A stretch of 64,000 bases of DNA from Tritrichomonas musculus (lineage: Eukaryota; Parabasalia; Tritrichomonadida; Tritrichomonadidae). This document shows positions 1 to 8,845 of the stretch, piece by piece. A program made the position numbers and the translations under genes. The stretch spans positions 1,364,001 through 1,428,000 of the forward strand of contig JAPFFF010000038.1 in the NCBI GenBank assembly GCA_039105265.1, written 5' to 3'. The notes below the pieces were generated by a model. That model had not been told where the DNA came from and did not search any database. It saw only the letters and a program-made list of their open reading frames with translations. How positions within the stretch are numbered: position 1 is the stretch's first letter; the number at the start of each line of letters is the position of its first letter.

Positions 1-1488
1 GCTTTTGAAGATTGCATTTCATTAAACAAAATTGACTTATTATGCAGAATTTCAAAAATAAATAATTCTACATTCAAAGGATGCAAATCATTAATGAAAA
101 TATCAATTCCTCAAACAGTAACCATAATTGGTGATAGTTCATTTGAAGGATGCAGTTCATTAAAAGATATTATCATTCCACAAACAACAAATTCGATTGG
201 AAAAAGATGTTTTTATGGATGCTCATCAATTGAGCAAATTGACATTCCTGATTCAATTTCGGTGTTACCTGATTTTGTATTTTCAGAATGCTCTAAAATG
301 AATAGATTTACTTTTCCTCCGGCAATCACATCAATTGGTAATAATGCATTTCAGAGATGTCGAATAATAGAGCAAATACAGCTTCCTTCATCATTGGTTT
401 CAATAGGAGAATGTGCATTTTCAGAATGCAGCTCTATAAAATCTTTATTTGTTCCTAAATCTGTTCGAAAGATTGGTAAAGATGCTTTTCAAAAGGTATC
501 ATCACTGAAATTAATAGCTTTTACTAATTCATTTGCCATTGATAAAATTGGACTAAAAAATAATAAGGCCAAAATAATCTGTGATGAAAAGGAATCTCAA
601 GTATATTATCTATTTGGTAAAGAATTTTATAATGGAGAAAGTGTGCCAAAGAACAAATCCGAAGCAATGAAATATATCAAAATTGCAGCTGAAAAAGGAA
701 GCCCAGAAGCGATGTTTTTCTATTCACAAGAATTATTTAGTGGAAATGTTATTCAAAAAAATATTTCTGAAGGCTTTCGATATTTAAAAATGTCCGCAGA
801 CAATGGTTATGGAGAAGCCATGGACTCTTATGCTGAAAAGTTGTATAGGGGAAATGATACATCTGAAAACAAACCTGAAGCATTTATATATTTTGAGAAA
901 GGTGCAAAACAAAATATTCCTAATTCCATATTTCAATGTGGATATATGTTGCATGTGGGAGAGGGAATTGATAAAGACTTATCTAGAGCTGCTTACTATT
1001 ATGAATTAGCTTTGAAATACAATTATTCTGGAGCTTATAATAATTTGGCCAATATTTATTGGTCAGAATATGAGATTGATGAACCTAAAGCCATAGCACT
1101 TTATAAAAAAGCTATTGAACTAGGATCTCTCTATTCAATGAAAACTTACGGTGAAATATTATTAGATACAAATTCAAACTATGTTGATATTCCTAAAGGA
1201 ATAGAGTTATTAAAACGTTCAGCAGATGGCGGCCATGTTCCTGCAATAATATCATATGCTAATAAACTATATACCGGTGCTGGAACAAGAATTGACAAAG
1301 CAGAAGCATTCAAATATTACAAAAAGGCTGCAGAAAAAAAAGAAAATGAAGCAATGTTTAAATGTGCCCGTATGCTCGAAACTGGAGATGGAATTGATGC
1401 TAACAAGTCCGAGGCAATTAATTATTATAAAATGGCTGCTGCTAATGGAAATGAAAAAGCAAAGCAAAAGCTGAGCAATTTGAAATAA
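1..1488 (+). CDS. BspA-type LRR plus Sel1-repeat protein, 5' end outside window
   Basis: The frame is open from base 1, so the first internal ATG (94) is probably not the start and the gene enters from the left. Codons 1 to about 175 are LRR_5/BspA repeats of about 23 residues, with recurring IGxxAFxxC and SLxxIxIP elements. Codons 200 to 495 are about eight Sel1-like repeats of about 36 residues (AMKYIKIAAEKGSPEAM type). BspA repeats in trichomonads are mostly linked to surface or secreted proteins, while Sel1 repeats are soluble helical scaffolds, so the combination suggests a protein-interaction scaffold. No membrane segment is visible in the part present, and the missing N-terminus could hold more LRRs or a BTB-like domain. 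Domain identity is confident; the function is inference. Confidence 0.85.
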   Translation, partial: AFEDCISLNKIDLLCRISKINNSTFKGCKSLMKISIPQTVTIIGDSSFEGCSSLKDIIIPQTTNSIGKRCFYGCSSIEQIDIPDSISVLPDFVFSECSKMNRFTFPPAITSIGNNAFQRCRIIEQIQLPSSLVSIGECAFSECSSIKSLFVPKSVRKIGKDAFQKVSSLKLIAFTNSFAIDKIGLKNNKAKIICDEKESQVYYLFGKEFYNGESVPKNKSEAMKYIKIAAEKGSPEAMFFYSQELFSGNVIQKNISEGFRYLKMSADNGYGEAMDSYAEKLYRGNDTSENKPEAFIYFEKGAKQNIPNSIFQCGYMLHVGEGIDKDLSRAAYYYELALKYNYSGAYNNLANIYWSEYEIDEPKAIALYKKAIELGSLYSMKTYGEILLDTNSNYVDIPKGIELLKRSADGGHVPAIISYANKLYTGAGTRIDKAEAFKYYKKAAEKKENEAMFKCARMLETGDGIDANKSEAINYYKMAAANGNEKAKQKLSNLK

Positions 1489-1591
1489 AATTTGAAGTGT
1501 TATTTTAATGAAAATTTATGAAATTTTTTATCTTCTTTGTTGATATTTATGAGCAGAATTAAAAAAAAAAAAAAAAAAGTTTCTCAATAGG

Positions 1592-1945
1592 GATTTTCAA
1601 TTTCCACCAGATTACGAAAAGAAACGGTTAAAAGGTGAAAATGATTCACCTATCTGCACATTAATTCGAAATGACTCTATTGATGAATTTATCATATATG
1701 TCAAACTAAAATTGCATTAATTTAAATTCCGCCATTTTATGCTAAATAATGTTGAATTAACAAAAACATTAATACCATATGCAATTCATGGTAATAATGC
1801 AGAAATGATTCATATATTGGAATCGAATGTTGATGAGATTCAAGAAGAAGAAGAATGGAACGGTATTTCCAAAGACTCGATTCAATTTCATAATAATGAT
1901 ATTTCAAGTTACATCAAAGAAAACATGAAAACTAAACTTTTTTAA
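1592..1945 (+). pseudogene. DUF3447/ankyrin-family relic
   Basis: The sequence encodes pieces recognisable from the DUF3447-type genes at 35873-37111 and 58163-59287: a KGENDSPICTLIRNDSIDEF-like block, then VELTKTLIPYAIHGNNAEMI and a SIQFHNNDISSYI block. An in-frame TAA lies at 1718-1720. Compared with the two relatives, the stretch between the first and second blocks (about 60 residues) is missing and the N-terminal part is absent. A stop follows at 1945. A poly-A run (1561-1578) precedes it. This is a decayed host gene copy, not an active gene. Confidence 0.7.
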
Positions 1946-2157
1946 TCACTTTATTGGAAATCTAGTAAAGCATCATTTCATATTTTTTTGTATACTTTTA
2001 ATCAATATCTCTTTCATATTAGATTTGAAAAGAAAGAATGATTGAATAAATAAATTTTGAATGTGTTTTTATCGTAATACGAAAATTTTGAAAATTTTAA
2101 AATTCAAATAACCGTTAAAGGTAAAATAAATTGCCCAATATATATCTATTAAATATC

Positions 2158-2952
2158 ATGAACAAAGATTCGTTCTGCCTTTCTTCAGCAGGATTAAAAA
2201 ATATCAACAAAGAAGATAAAAATTTCCTATTCATTTTTGGTGATCAAGAAGTTCGTATGAATAATATTTTTGCCGAATTTTTTTCACCACTAGTTTCACG
2301 CCTTCATCTTTCCGATCCCACAATCAATTCATTTGTTTTTGACTATCCATCTGATGTAAAATCTAAATTACCTAAATTTGACGAACTTCTTTCTGATGAT
2401 ATTCAGCAACTGATTCACAATATTTCAAGCGGTTCAAAAGTGACAATTAATGAAGAACAAAAGGAAAAATTGCTAATTATTTCAGTCCTCATTGATAATG
2501 AAGAACTTTTTGACGAATTATTCAAACTTTTCCCAATCGACGTAAACAATTCAAATATTGATCGTTTATTAAATCAAATTCAAATGATTGAAACACTATC
2601 ACTTTTAAACAAAATCAAAAATTTATACTTTCCAGCACTCATTGACAAGATATCCAGCAGTTTATATTCGATTGATGAAAACAAACTGAAAAAATTGTCA
2701 AAACCGATTCTTCTCTCAATTATCAGCAGCGACAAATTGAAAATCAAGAGTGAAGACTGGCTCTTCGACTTCATTCGGAGCATTCAAGAAGACGAAGAAC
2801 TACGTATAAAAGAGGTGATTTTAGACCTTCGGTCTAAACTCCCCACTTTCATGGTTCATTTGAAGGATTCTCTTGAAAACCTTGAGAAATCCTTAACGAT
2901 TCCCGTAGCTGGTAACATTAAGATATTGAATCAAAAATATTTCAAAATATAA
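2158..2952 (+). CDS. 5' half of host BTB-like/BACK/RCC1 gene, interrupted by Polinton
   Basis: The likely start is the ATG at 2158; upstream the frame offers only a TTG (2131). Residues about 15-75 resemble the BTB-like fold of trichomonad repeat proteins (FIFGDQEVRMNNIFAEFFSP, then SDPTINSFVFDYP). Residues about 170-213 have a BACK-like signature (LSKPILLSIISSDKLKI, then SEDWLFDFI). Host sequence ends at 2798, at the target duplication GAAGA. The remaining 51 codons to 2952 are read from the element's terminal repeat and are not host. The 3' half is at 26450-27767, and the two halves are in compatible frames across the duplication, so the empty site was one gene. BTB-BACK proteins usually act as adaptors in ubiquitin ligation or as scaffolds; that role here is inferred. 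Confidence 0.75.
   Translation: MNKDSFCLSSAGLKNINKEDKNFLFIFGDQEVRMNNIFAEFFSPLVSRLHLSDPTINSFVFDYPSDVKSKLPKFDELLSDDIQQLIHNISSGSKVTINEEQKEKLLIISVLIDNEELFDELFKLFPIDVNNSNIDRLLNQIQMIETLSLLNKIKNLYFPALIDKISSSLYSIDENKLKKLSKPILLSIISSDKLKIKSEDWLFDFIRSIQEDEELRIKEVILDLRSKLPTFMVHLKDSLENLEKSLTIPVAGNIKILNQKYFKI
2794..2798. repeat. Left target-site duplication GAAGA of the Polinton
   Basis: GAAGA lies directly before the left terminal repeat, and the same five bases follow the right terminal repeat at 26445-26449. A 5-6 bp duplication is what Polinton integrases are known to make. Confidence 0.85.
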
Positions 2953-2970
2953 ATTTTAGTGAGAATTTAA

Positions 2971-3396
2971 ATGGAAACGAAGACGAAATACGTTCATGAA
3001 GACGATTTCGATGGATTGAAAGTTGTCGAGGGGGTGATGCCAGCGGATGTAAAGAGGTTAATGAGTCATTGCGGTCATACGTATAAGCATAGATATTACT
3101 TCTTTAGTCCAAGTGAGAGATCATTCTATTGGTACTTTGCGAAAGATGATGGTTCATGGAAAAGCCGAAAACTAGATGGCTCATGTAGAAATAAAGCAAC
3201 AAGGTCAGTCATATACAGTTTCATTCCTGATGAATATGAGGCATTTTCTAAAATGTATGATTATCGAGACACGATTGTTGTTACAGATAGATTCATGAAG
3301 AGAATTGAGAAAATGAATAAGCTAGAATTACCATCATTGAGACCAAAAGTGACTGAAAAACGAATTGAGAAAGAAACTAAATTGTTGTTTGAATGA
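2971..3396 (+). CDS. Polinton TIR-encoded protein of 141 residues, unknown
   Basis: The frame starts at an ATG after an AT-rich leader and is repeated identically in the other arm (25847-26272), so the element carries two copies. The protein is basic, with an aromatic centre (RYYFFSPSERSFYWYFAKDD) and a charged C-terminus rich in Lys and Glu. I recognise no family. Genes inside Polinton terminal repeats are unusual, and conservation of the open frame in both arms favours a real product. The last 20 bases overlap the convergent frame at 3377-3616. Confidence 0.55.
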   Translation: METKTKYVHEDDFDGLKVVEGVMPADVKRLMSHCGHTYKHRYYFFSPSERSFYWYFAKDDGSWKSRKLDGSCRNKATRSVIYSFIPDEYEAFSKMYDYRDTIVVTDRFMKRIEKMNKLELPSLRPKVTEKRIEKETKLLFE

Positions 3397-3616
3397 ATTC
3401 GTTAACGATTCCCGTTGCTGAGTTGGTGTTAAGAATTGGGTGTTTATGGAGTTCAGATTGGATTCGGGAATGAAGGGTTGGTGATGAATTTATGTGATCC
3501 TTGAGAAATGATTCGAAAGTGAAGGTCTGGGAAGTTAGGCCTGGAATCACCGGAGGTCTTGGAAGTGGGGATGTGAGGGTTGAATTGAAGGTTTGGAAGG
3601 GGTAGTTAGGGATCAT
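3377..3616 (-). CDS. Small Polinton TIR open frame (79 residues), uncertain
   Basis: An open frame convergent with and overlapping the 141-residue frame by 20 bp, identical in the other arm (25627-25866). The product is rich in Pro, Ser and Thr (SPLPRPPVIPGLTSQTF) and has no known domain. It might be real because both arms keep it, but identity of the arms alone would also preserve a chance frame. Confidence 0.35.
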   Translation of the reverse strand: MIPNYPFQTFNSTLTSPLPRPPVIPGLTSQTFTFESFLKDHINSSPTLHSRIQSELHKHPILNTNSATGIVNEFIQTTI

Positions 3617-3684
3617 AAGTTTTGCGATAAAGTGGTCTGAGATGATGTGAAAATTTAAAACGATGACCTTTGGATATCTTTTAT

Positions 3685-3694
3685 AATATTTTTA
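3685..3694 (+). promoter_or_regulatory. AATATTTTTA box before the polymerase gene
   Basis: AATATTTTTA ends 16 nt before the ATG at 3711. The identical decamer lies 11-20 nt before three other genes of this element (10970, 12635 and 24591), and a TATTTTTA core precedes two more. This suggests a shared promoter or start-site element; the inference is from position only. Confidence 0.45.
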
Positions 3695-3710
3695 TTTGAC
3701 ATAAAATAAG

Positions 3711-6700
3711 ATGAGTGATAGTAATAATGCTTTAGATGCACATTCTTTTATTGATTTGTTTGATTTGGCGTTGATGCTTGGAATGAGGGATGATGAGATG
3801 GATGACATTCTCGTTAATGCTGAAGGTGCACCTGAACGACTCATTGAGCCATTGGTGTTATGGATATCGGAAACGATACTTGACATGGGTTACAAAGGTG
3901 ATGATGATTACGATAATATGCATAGGTTTGCGGAAAGGGTTTATAATTATACGAAGGCGTTGAGCGAAATGTGTAAGAGTAAAGGTGATGATGGTTTTGG
4001 GCATTTGGTTGATTTGGCGTTTGTGATTGGCATTACTGAGAAGGAGATGGATGACATTCTCGTTAAAGCTGATGAGGATCCTGAACGAGCCGTTGAACCA
4101 TTAGCAAGGATGATAGCATATACGATAATTGGTATGGGTTATGAAGGTGATGGCGATTATGATAATATGTATATGTTTGGCGAAAGTGTTAAGAATTATA
4201 CGAAAGCTTTGAATGAAATGATTAAGAATAAACCATTACTGAAACCATTACCACCAAAGTTAAACAAAGAACCAAAGAGGTATGTCGATAGTGATGAATA
4301 TAAACGAAAAGAAGATGATGAATTCTTTAAGAAATTCGATAGAGATAGATATAGAGTTCATGTGGATGAAGGCAAGAGTGAGAGGGCTTCAAGGTTTGAT
4401 CGTTTGATACACAGAAGAGATAAATCAACTTTGGATTCGATTAAGGAGCATGCGAAGGATTTTCGTGAATTTTGGAAGACGGAAGATGCGTTGAGAAATA
4501 AGAAAAGAGTTGAAGCTATGGAAATCATGAATGCTACACCAAAAGAAATCAATGAAATGAATAAGATAACGTTTGATGATTGGAAAGCAAATAAGGGTAA
4601 ACAAAAGCAGTTAGTTGATGATATCATGGAAAGATTGGAGTTAAGTCCATACAATTGGGAAATCAATTTCGAAGCACTTAACAATGAAGGTAGACGATTG
4701 TTGTTTCCGAGATTGAAGGAGTTCTTTGAAGATACAATTGCGAAATTACCGATAATACAGATGTATAAGATTCAATTTAATGTTAATGGTACATGGAAGT
4801 CGTTACCGTTAAAGCCAGAGACATTCAATAAATTGATGGAAAACTTTACGGAAGAGAATTTTGTGTTTGATCTTGAAAGTAGGGCTCCAGAATTTTTCTA
4901 TGAGAATGGCGGTGAAGAGTTACCAACATGGTCATTGTTTTCAGCACTTAAGTTCTGTTTGTTTGAGAACAAGGGTGGGAATAACGATAGAGGTGGTTCT
5001 TTCTTTCAATATCTGACGAAGGAGACGGTTCCGAAAAGGGTTGTTGAATATCTTAAGAGGTTGCAGATATTTGATTCGTTGGTGGATGGAAAGGGTAAGC
5101 AGAGAAGAGAATTAAATGATTGTTGCTTTGTGTATGCGTTAGAGCAGACTGGATGTTACGATAAAGATACATTAGACAAGATTCGTTTGAGGATTCGAAA
5201 TAGGTATTTGTCTCAGAGTTCGATTAATGAATTGTGTATGGAATTCGGTATACATATCAAGTTAACGTACATTGATGATGATGTAAGTGGCAAAAACAAA
5301 AAGAAATCAGTTGAGTCAACGAGTGAAGGTAAACGTAAATGTTACATGGGTGTTGATGAAGCGGAATCAAATAGGACACATCACTTTAACATATATCAGA
5401 AACATTACTTCATTGAAGAGAAGACGGAGTTCAGTACGTATTACATTAAACATTTAAGTGAGTGTGATGATGATAAATACAATAAGGAATGGCATGTAGA
5501 TCATTGGCGAAAGGGTCGTTATTTCATTACTTCTTCGAATTTAGTTAGAGAATTGTTTAAACAAAATTACTTTAGACCAATCACTTACGGTCAGTATAAG
5601 GTTTTGAATACGGTTTTCTATAATGATTTACTTAATGAAGAGATAACGGATCTCACTTACAATTCCAAATATTGCACTCGTTTGATGGCTCCATTTGAAA
5701 AGAAACCAGTTAAGGGTGAGCCAAAGAAAGTACCACCTACGTACTGGTATGCGGACTTTGAAGCTGATACTTCAGAGGAGTACCATAGACCATTCATGTG
5801 TGTTTTGCATAAGGATAACGGGAAGATTAAGAAAGAGTTTAGAGGTGAAGGTTGCGATAAAGATCTATTGAACTATTTACCTGATGGTGCTGTTGTGTAC
5901 TTTCATAATTTGGCTTATGATATCAGGATGATTCGTCCAACGGGTACGTATGAGGATAAGGTTAAGGTTGGAAGTAAGAAGGTTCAGAAGACGATGTATA
6001 ACGGTATCATTAAATCAATCATTAAAGGTACGAAGACGATGATGGCTGATGTAAGGTTTAATGGAAAGGTAATTCATTTCAAGGATACACTTCCGGTATT
6101 ATCATGTAAGTTGTCAGAGTTACCAAAGATGTTTGACATTAAAGGTATCAAGAAAGAGTTGTTTCCGTATAACTATTACACTTTGGATAGGTTGAATAGA
6201 GGTGGTGTTGGCGTGATTTCGGAAGCGGGATTGTTTGAGGTTGAACCTTGGACAGATAAGCAGATGAATGTATTTAAGGAGAACATAGATGGTATCGATG
6301 GATGTAGGATTGATGATGACCATTTTGATATGTGGAAGTATTGTTCATTTTATTGTCAGCAAGATGTGAATATTTTGAGAGAAGGCTTTAATAAATTCAG
6401 GAATGGTTTCATTGAGGATTTCGATATTGATCCGTTTAAGTTCATTTCGATATCGTCTTTGGCTAATGAAGTGTTTAAGCAAAGGGTCTATTATCCTAAT
6501 CGTAATTTGTTTGAGTTAGGTGGAGTCGTTAGAAAGTTTTGCTCAAGGGCTATATATGGAGGTAGATGCATGACGGCTTACAATAAGAAATGGCATACAA
6601 CGGTACCTTTGTGTGATTTCGATGCGGTTAGTTTATATCCATCAGCAATGGCGAGATTGTATACAGTTGAAGGGAGGCCGATAGTGATAACAGAAGATAA

Positions 6701-8834
6701 ACTCAATTACGAATTTCTCTCAAAACAGTCGGCATATGTTGTCGATATTGAGATAACGAAAGTGAATAAACATTATCCGTTTCCGTTGATTGTTAGGAAA
6801 GTTGACGGTTTGAATTTGAATGATGATAATTTGAAGGATGGAGAGGTTGTTAAGATGACTGTCGATAACATCATGCTTGAGGATTTGATTAAGTTTCAAG
6901 AGATAGAGTTCAAGTTAGTGAGAGGGTACTATTGGAATGGCAAGAAAGATTACACGATACAGAAAGAGATAAGGAATATCTTTAGCAAACGTTTGGAGTA
7001 TAAGAAGAGTGGTAATCCTTTACAACAACTCTATAAGTTGATCATGAATTCTTGCTATGGGAAGACGATTGAGAGACCAATTGAGAAAGACTTTAAGTAT
7101 TTCCATGAAGGAGAGGAGTTAGATAGATATTGGAAGAAGAACTATTACAAGATCGTTGAAGATAATAGCCTTAAAGGTACTGATAATCATGCAGTGAAGA
7201 CGTTGAAACCAATTGATAAACATTTTAACTTTTCGTTATTGGGTATTCAAGTATTGTCTATGTCAAAGAGAATCATGAATGAAGTTATGTGTTTGGCTTT
7301 CGATATCGGTTGTTGTATATACTATCAAGATACTGATTCATTTATGATTAAGCGTTCTGATTTAGAGATTCTCGAAAAAGGTTTTAAAGAAAAATACAAT
7401 CGTGATCTCATTGGTACTAACTTAGGAAACTTCCATTGCGACTTTCCGTCAATTAATGGTCATGATGAAATGCCTTTTTCTGTTGAAGCTTACTTCCTCA
7501 TGAAGAAGATGTATGTACACAAAATTACTGATTCCTCAAATGAAATCGATTATGTTATTCGTGGAAAGGGTTTGACTCAGAAGTCCATTCAATATGCGTT
7601 TAGGGATAAACAGTTTAATGGTAACGTGATGGAGTTGTATAAACATTTGTATGAGGGGAATGAGTATACGTTTGATTTAACGAAAGGTCAACCATGCTTT
7701 TCAATGAACAAAGACATGACTGTTTCAACATTAAAGAAGTTTGAAAGGAAAATCAAAGTGACATATGAAGAGGGTGATGTTGAATGGTATGGTAAACAGC
7801 AGAAAGCTAATGGTGACGATTATGATAATGCTAAGAGTTTGTGTTTAAAGTCCAATATTGATGAATTGCTGGGTATTGATGAAAGCGAGATTGATCCATT
7901 GTTAGCTGATCGTGAATTGATGAGTGGTTTGATTGAATCATTAAGGGAATCGGTTAAGGATAGATCATTGAGGAAACGTTTTGAGAATCATTTCATGATG
8001 ACGTTTAACAATCTCAAATATGGTTCAATTAAGGGTGTTGACGTTTGTGATAAGTTCTTGAGTAAACAGACAGGGATGAGGTTGAATGTCAATGAATGTT
8101 TTGGTTTAGGGGTAATCGATTTCGATATCAATAAAGGTCTCTCTGATGATGAACGTAAGAAGATCCGAGAGAGAATCATGAGTAAGTTGTCCATAGATGA
8201 TATTGTTGTTAGGTCAGGTAGTGGTGGATTGCATGTGTATGTCAATAATGATTTCGATGAATTGTACAAGAATGCTTACATTAAATGCTATGCATGTGAT
8301 GAGTATGAGATTGATTACATTGCTGCTGTTAAGGAAGATAAGCAAGCTGGTGTGATGTTACCTGGTTCATTCAATGCAAATGGTAAGTATGAGTTCGTTA
8401 GGGGTAGTTTTGAATCAATCGTTAAGAGATCAGCTAAGGATGTGTTGAAGGATTTAGAGTTGACGTTGAAGTTAGATGCAAAACCAAGAGATGCAGTTGA
8501 TGACTCGTTTAACGGACCAATTGAGTATCTCAGTGAGGATGATGAGATGAAATTAGTTAATGGTTTGACTGGTATGGAAGTACATAATTATGCATCAAAG
8601 ATTGATGAGAGGTTGTCGTTAATGCCATTGTTTTGTGCCATCAATTGTCTTTCACCAACGAATCGTGAGAAGGCTTATGATATGGTTTTGAGTAAATGTA
8701 ATTTGAGTGATAAAGCAATGATGAACTTCGATGAGGTGAAGGATAACTGTTTGGGTAAGCATACACACATTAATGTTTTGAGAAAAATAATTCGTTTATA
8801 TAACAATAGATATTACGTTAATGAATCCATTTAG
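3711..8834 (+). CDS. Protein-primed family B DNA polymerase with C-terminal primase-like (AEP) domain
   Basis: Replicates the element, presumably by protein priming from the ends. Exonuclease motifs: YADFEADT near residue 680, FHNLAYDIR near 735, YCQQDVNIL near 880. Polymerase motifs: DFDAVSLYPSAM near 968, LIMNSCYGKT near 1110, YYQDTDSFM near 1204. Residues 1-168 contain two copies of a helical module of about 75 residues (MDDILV and NYTKAL recur). Residues about 471-565 hold a Cys/His pattern (DCCFVYALEQTG, then HHFNIYQKHYF) like the OTU-type cysteine protease region reported in front of some Polinton polymerases. Residues about 1465-1560 look like an archaeo-eukaryotic primase core: VIDFDI, SGSGGLHVYV, then a VMLPGS block. 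At 1707 residues it is longer than polymerases without such extensions. Convergent with the integrase, 11 bp apart. Polymerase assignment is certain; the primase-like and OTU-like calls are motif-based. Confidence 0.95.
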   Translation: MSDSNNALDAHSFIDLFDLALMLGMRDDEMDDILVNAEGAPERLIEPLVLWISETILDMGYKGDDDYDNMHRFAERVYNYTKALSEMCKSKGDDGFGHLVDLAFVIGITEKEMDDILVKADEDPERAVEPLARMIAYTIIGMGYEGDGDYDNMYMFGESVKNYTKALNEMIKNKPLLKPLPPKLNKEPKRYVDSDEYKRKEDDEFFKKFDRDRYRVHVDEGKSERASRFDRLIHRRDKSTLDSIKEHAKDFREFWKTEDALRNKKRVEAMEIMNATPKEINEMNKITFDDWKANKGKQKQLVDDIMERLELSPYNWEINFEALNNEGRRLLFPRLKEFFEDTIAKLPIIQMYKIQFNVNGTWKSLPLKPETFNKLMENFTEENFVFDLESRAPEFFYENGGEELPTWSLFSALKFCLFENKGGNNDRGGSFFQYLTKETVPKRVVEYLKRLQIFDSLVDGKGKQRRELNDCCFVYALEQTGCYDKDTLDKIRLRIRNRYLSQSSINELCMEFGIHIKLTYIDDDVSGKNKKKSVESTSEGKRKCYMGVDEAESNRTHHFNIYQKHYFIEEKTEFSTYYIKHLSECDDDKYNKEWHVDHWRKGRYFITSSNLVRELFKQNYFRPITYGQYKVLNTVFYNDLLNEEITDLTYNSKYCTRLMAPFEKKPVKGEPKKVPPTYWYADFEADTSEEYHRPFMCVLHKDNGKIKKEFRGEGCDKDLLNYLPDGAVVYFHNLAYDIRMIRPTGTYEDKVKVGSKKVQKTMYNGIIKSIIKGTKTMMADVRFNGKVIHFKDTLPVLSCKLSELPKMFDIKGIKKELFPYNYYTLDRLNRGGVGVISEAGLFEVEPWTDKQMNVFKENIDGIDGCRIDDDHFDMWKYCSFYCQQDVNILREGFNKFRNGFIEDFDIDPFKFISISSLANEVFKQRVYYPNRNLFELGGVVRKFCSRAIYGGRCMTAYNKKWHTTVPLCDFDAVSLYPSAMARLYTVEGRPIVITEDKLNYEFLSKQSAYVVDIEITKVNKHYPFPLIVRKVDGLNLNDDNLKDGEVVKMTVDNIMLEDLIKFQEIEFKLVRGYYWNGKKDYTIQKEIRNIFSKRLEYKKSGNPLQQLYKLIMNSCYGKTIERPIEKDFKYFHEGEELDRYWKKNYYKIVEDNSLKGTDNHAVKTLKPIDKHFNFSLLGIQVLSMSKRIMNEVMCLAFDIGCCIYYQDTDSFMIKRSDLEILEKGFKEKYNRDLIGTNLGNFHCDFPSINGHDEMPFSVEAYFLMKKMYVHKITDSSNEIDYVIRGKGLTQKSIQYAFRDKQFNGNVMELYKHLYEGNEYTFDLTKGQPCFSMNKDMTVSTLKKFERKIKVTYEEGDVEWYGKQQKANGDDYDNAKSLCLKSNIDELLGIDESEIDPLLADRELMSGLIESLRESVKDRSLRKRFENHFMMTFNNLKYGSIKGVDVCDKFLSKQTGMRLNVNECFGLGVIDFDINKGLSDDERKKIRERIMSKLSIDDIVVRSGSGGLHVYVNNDFDELYKNAYIKCYACDEYEIDYIAAVKEDKQAGVMLPGSFNANGKYEFVRGSFESIVKRSAKDVLKDLELTLKLDAKPRDAVDDSFNGPIEYLSEDDEMKLVNGLTGMEVHNYASKIDERLSLMPLFCAINCLSPTNREKAYDMVLSKCNLSDKAMMNFDEVKDNCLGKHTHINVLRKIIRLYNNRYYVNESI

Positions 8835-8845
8835 AGGGATATCGT

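Larger units (their letters stand above)
2799..3658. repeat. Left terminal inverted repeat of Polinton (860 bp)
   Basis: It is the reverse complement of 25585-26444. Matching landmarks in the two arms always sum to 29243, so there is no insertion or deletion between them. The repeats carry two small open frames each. A 19-bp block, TTAACGATTCCCGT(A/T)GCTG, occurs twice inside the arm (2893-2911 and 3402-3420). The match stops at 3658, 52 bp before the polymerase start. Confidence 0.9.
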
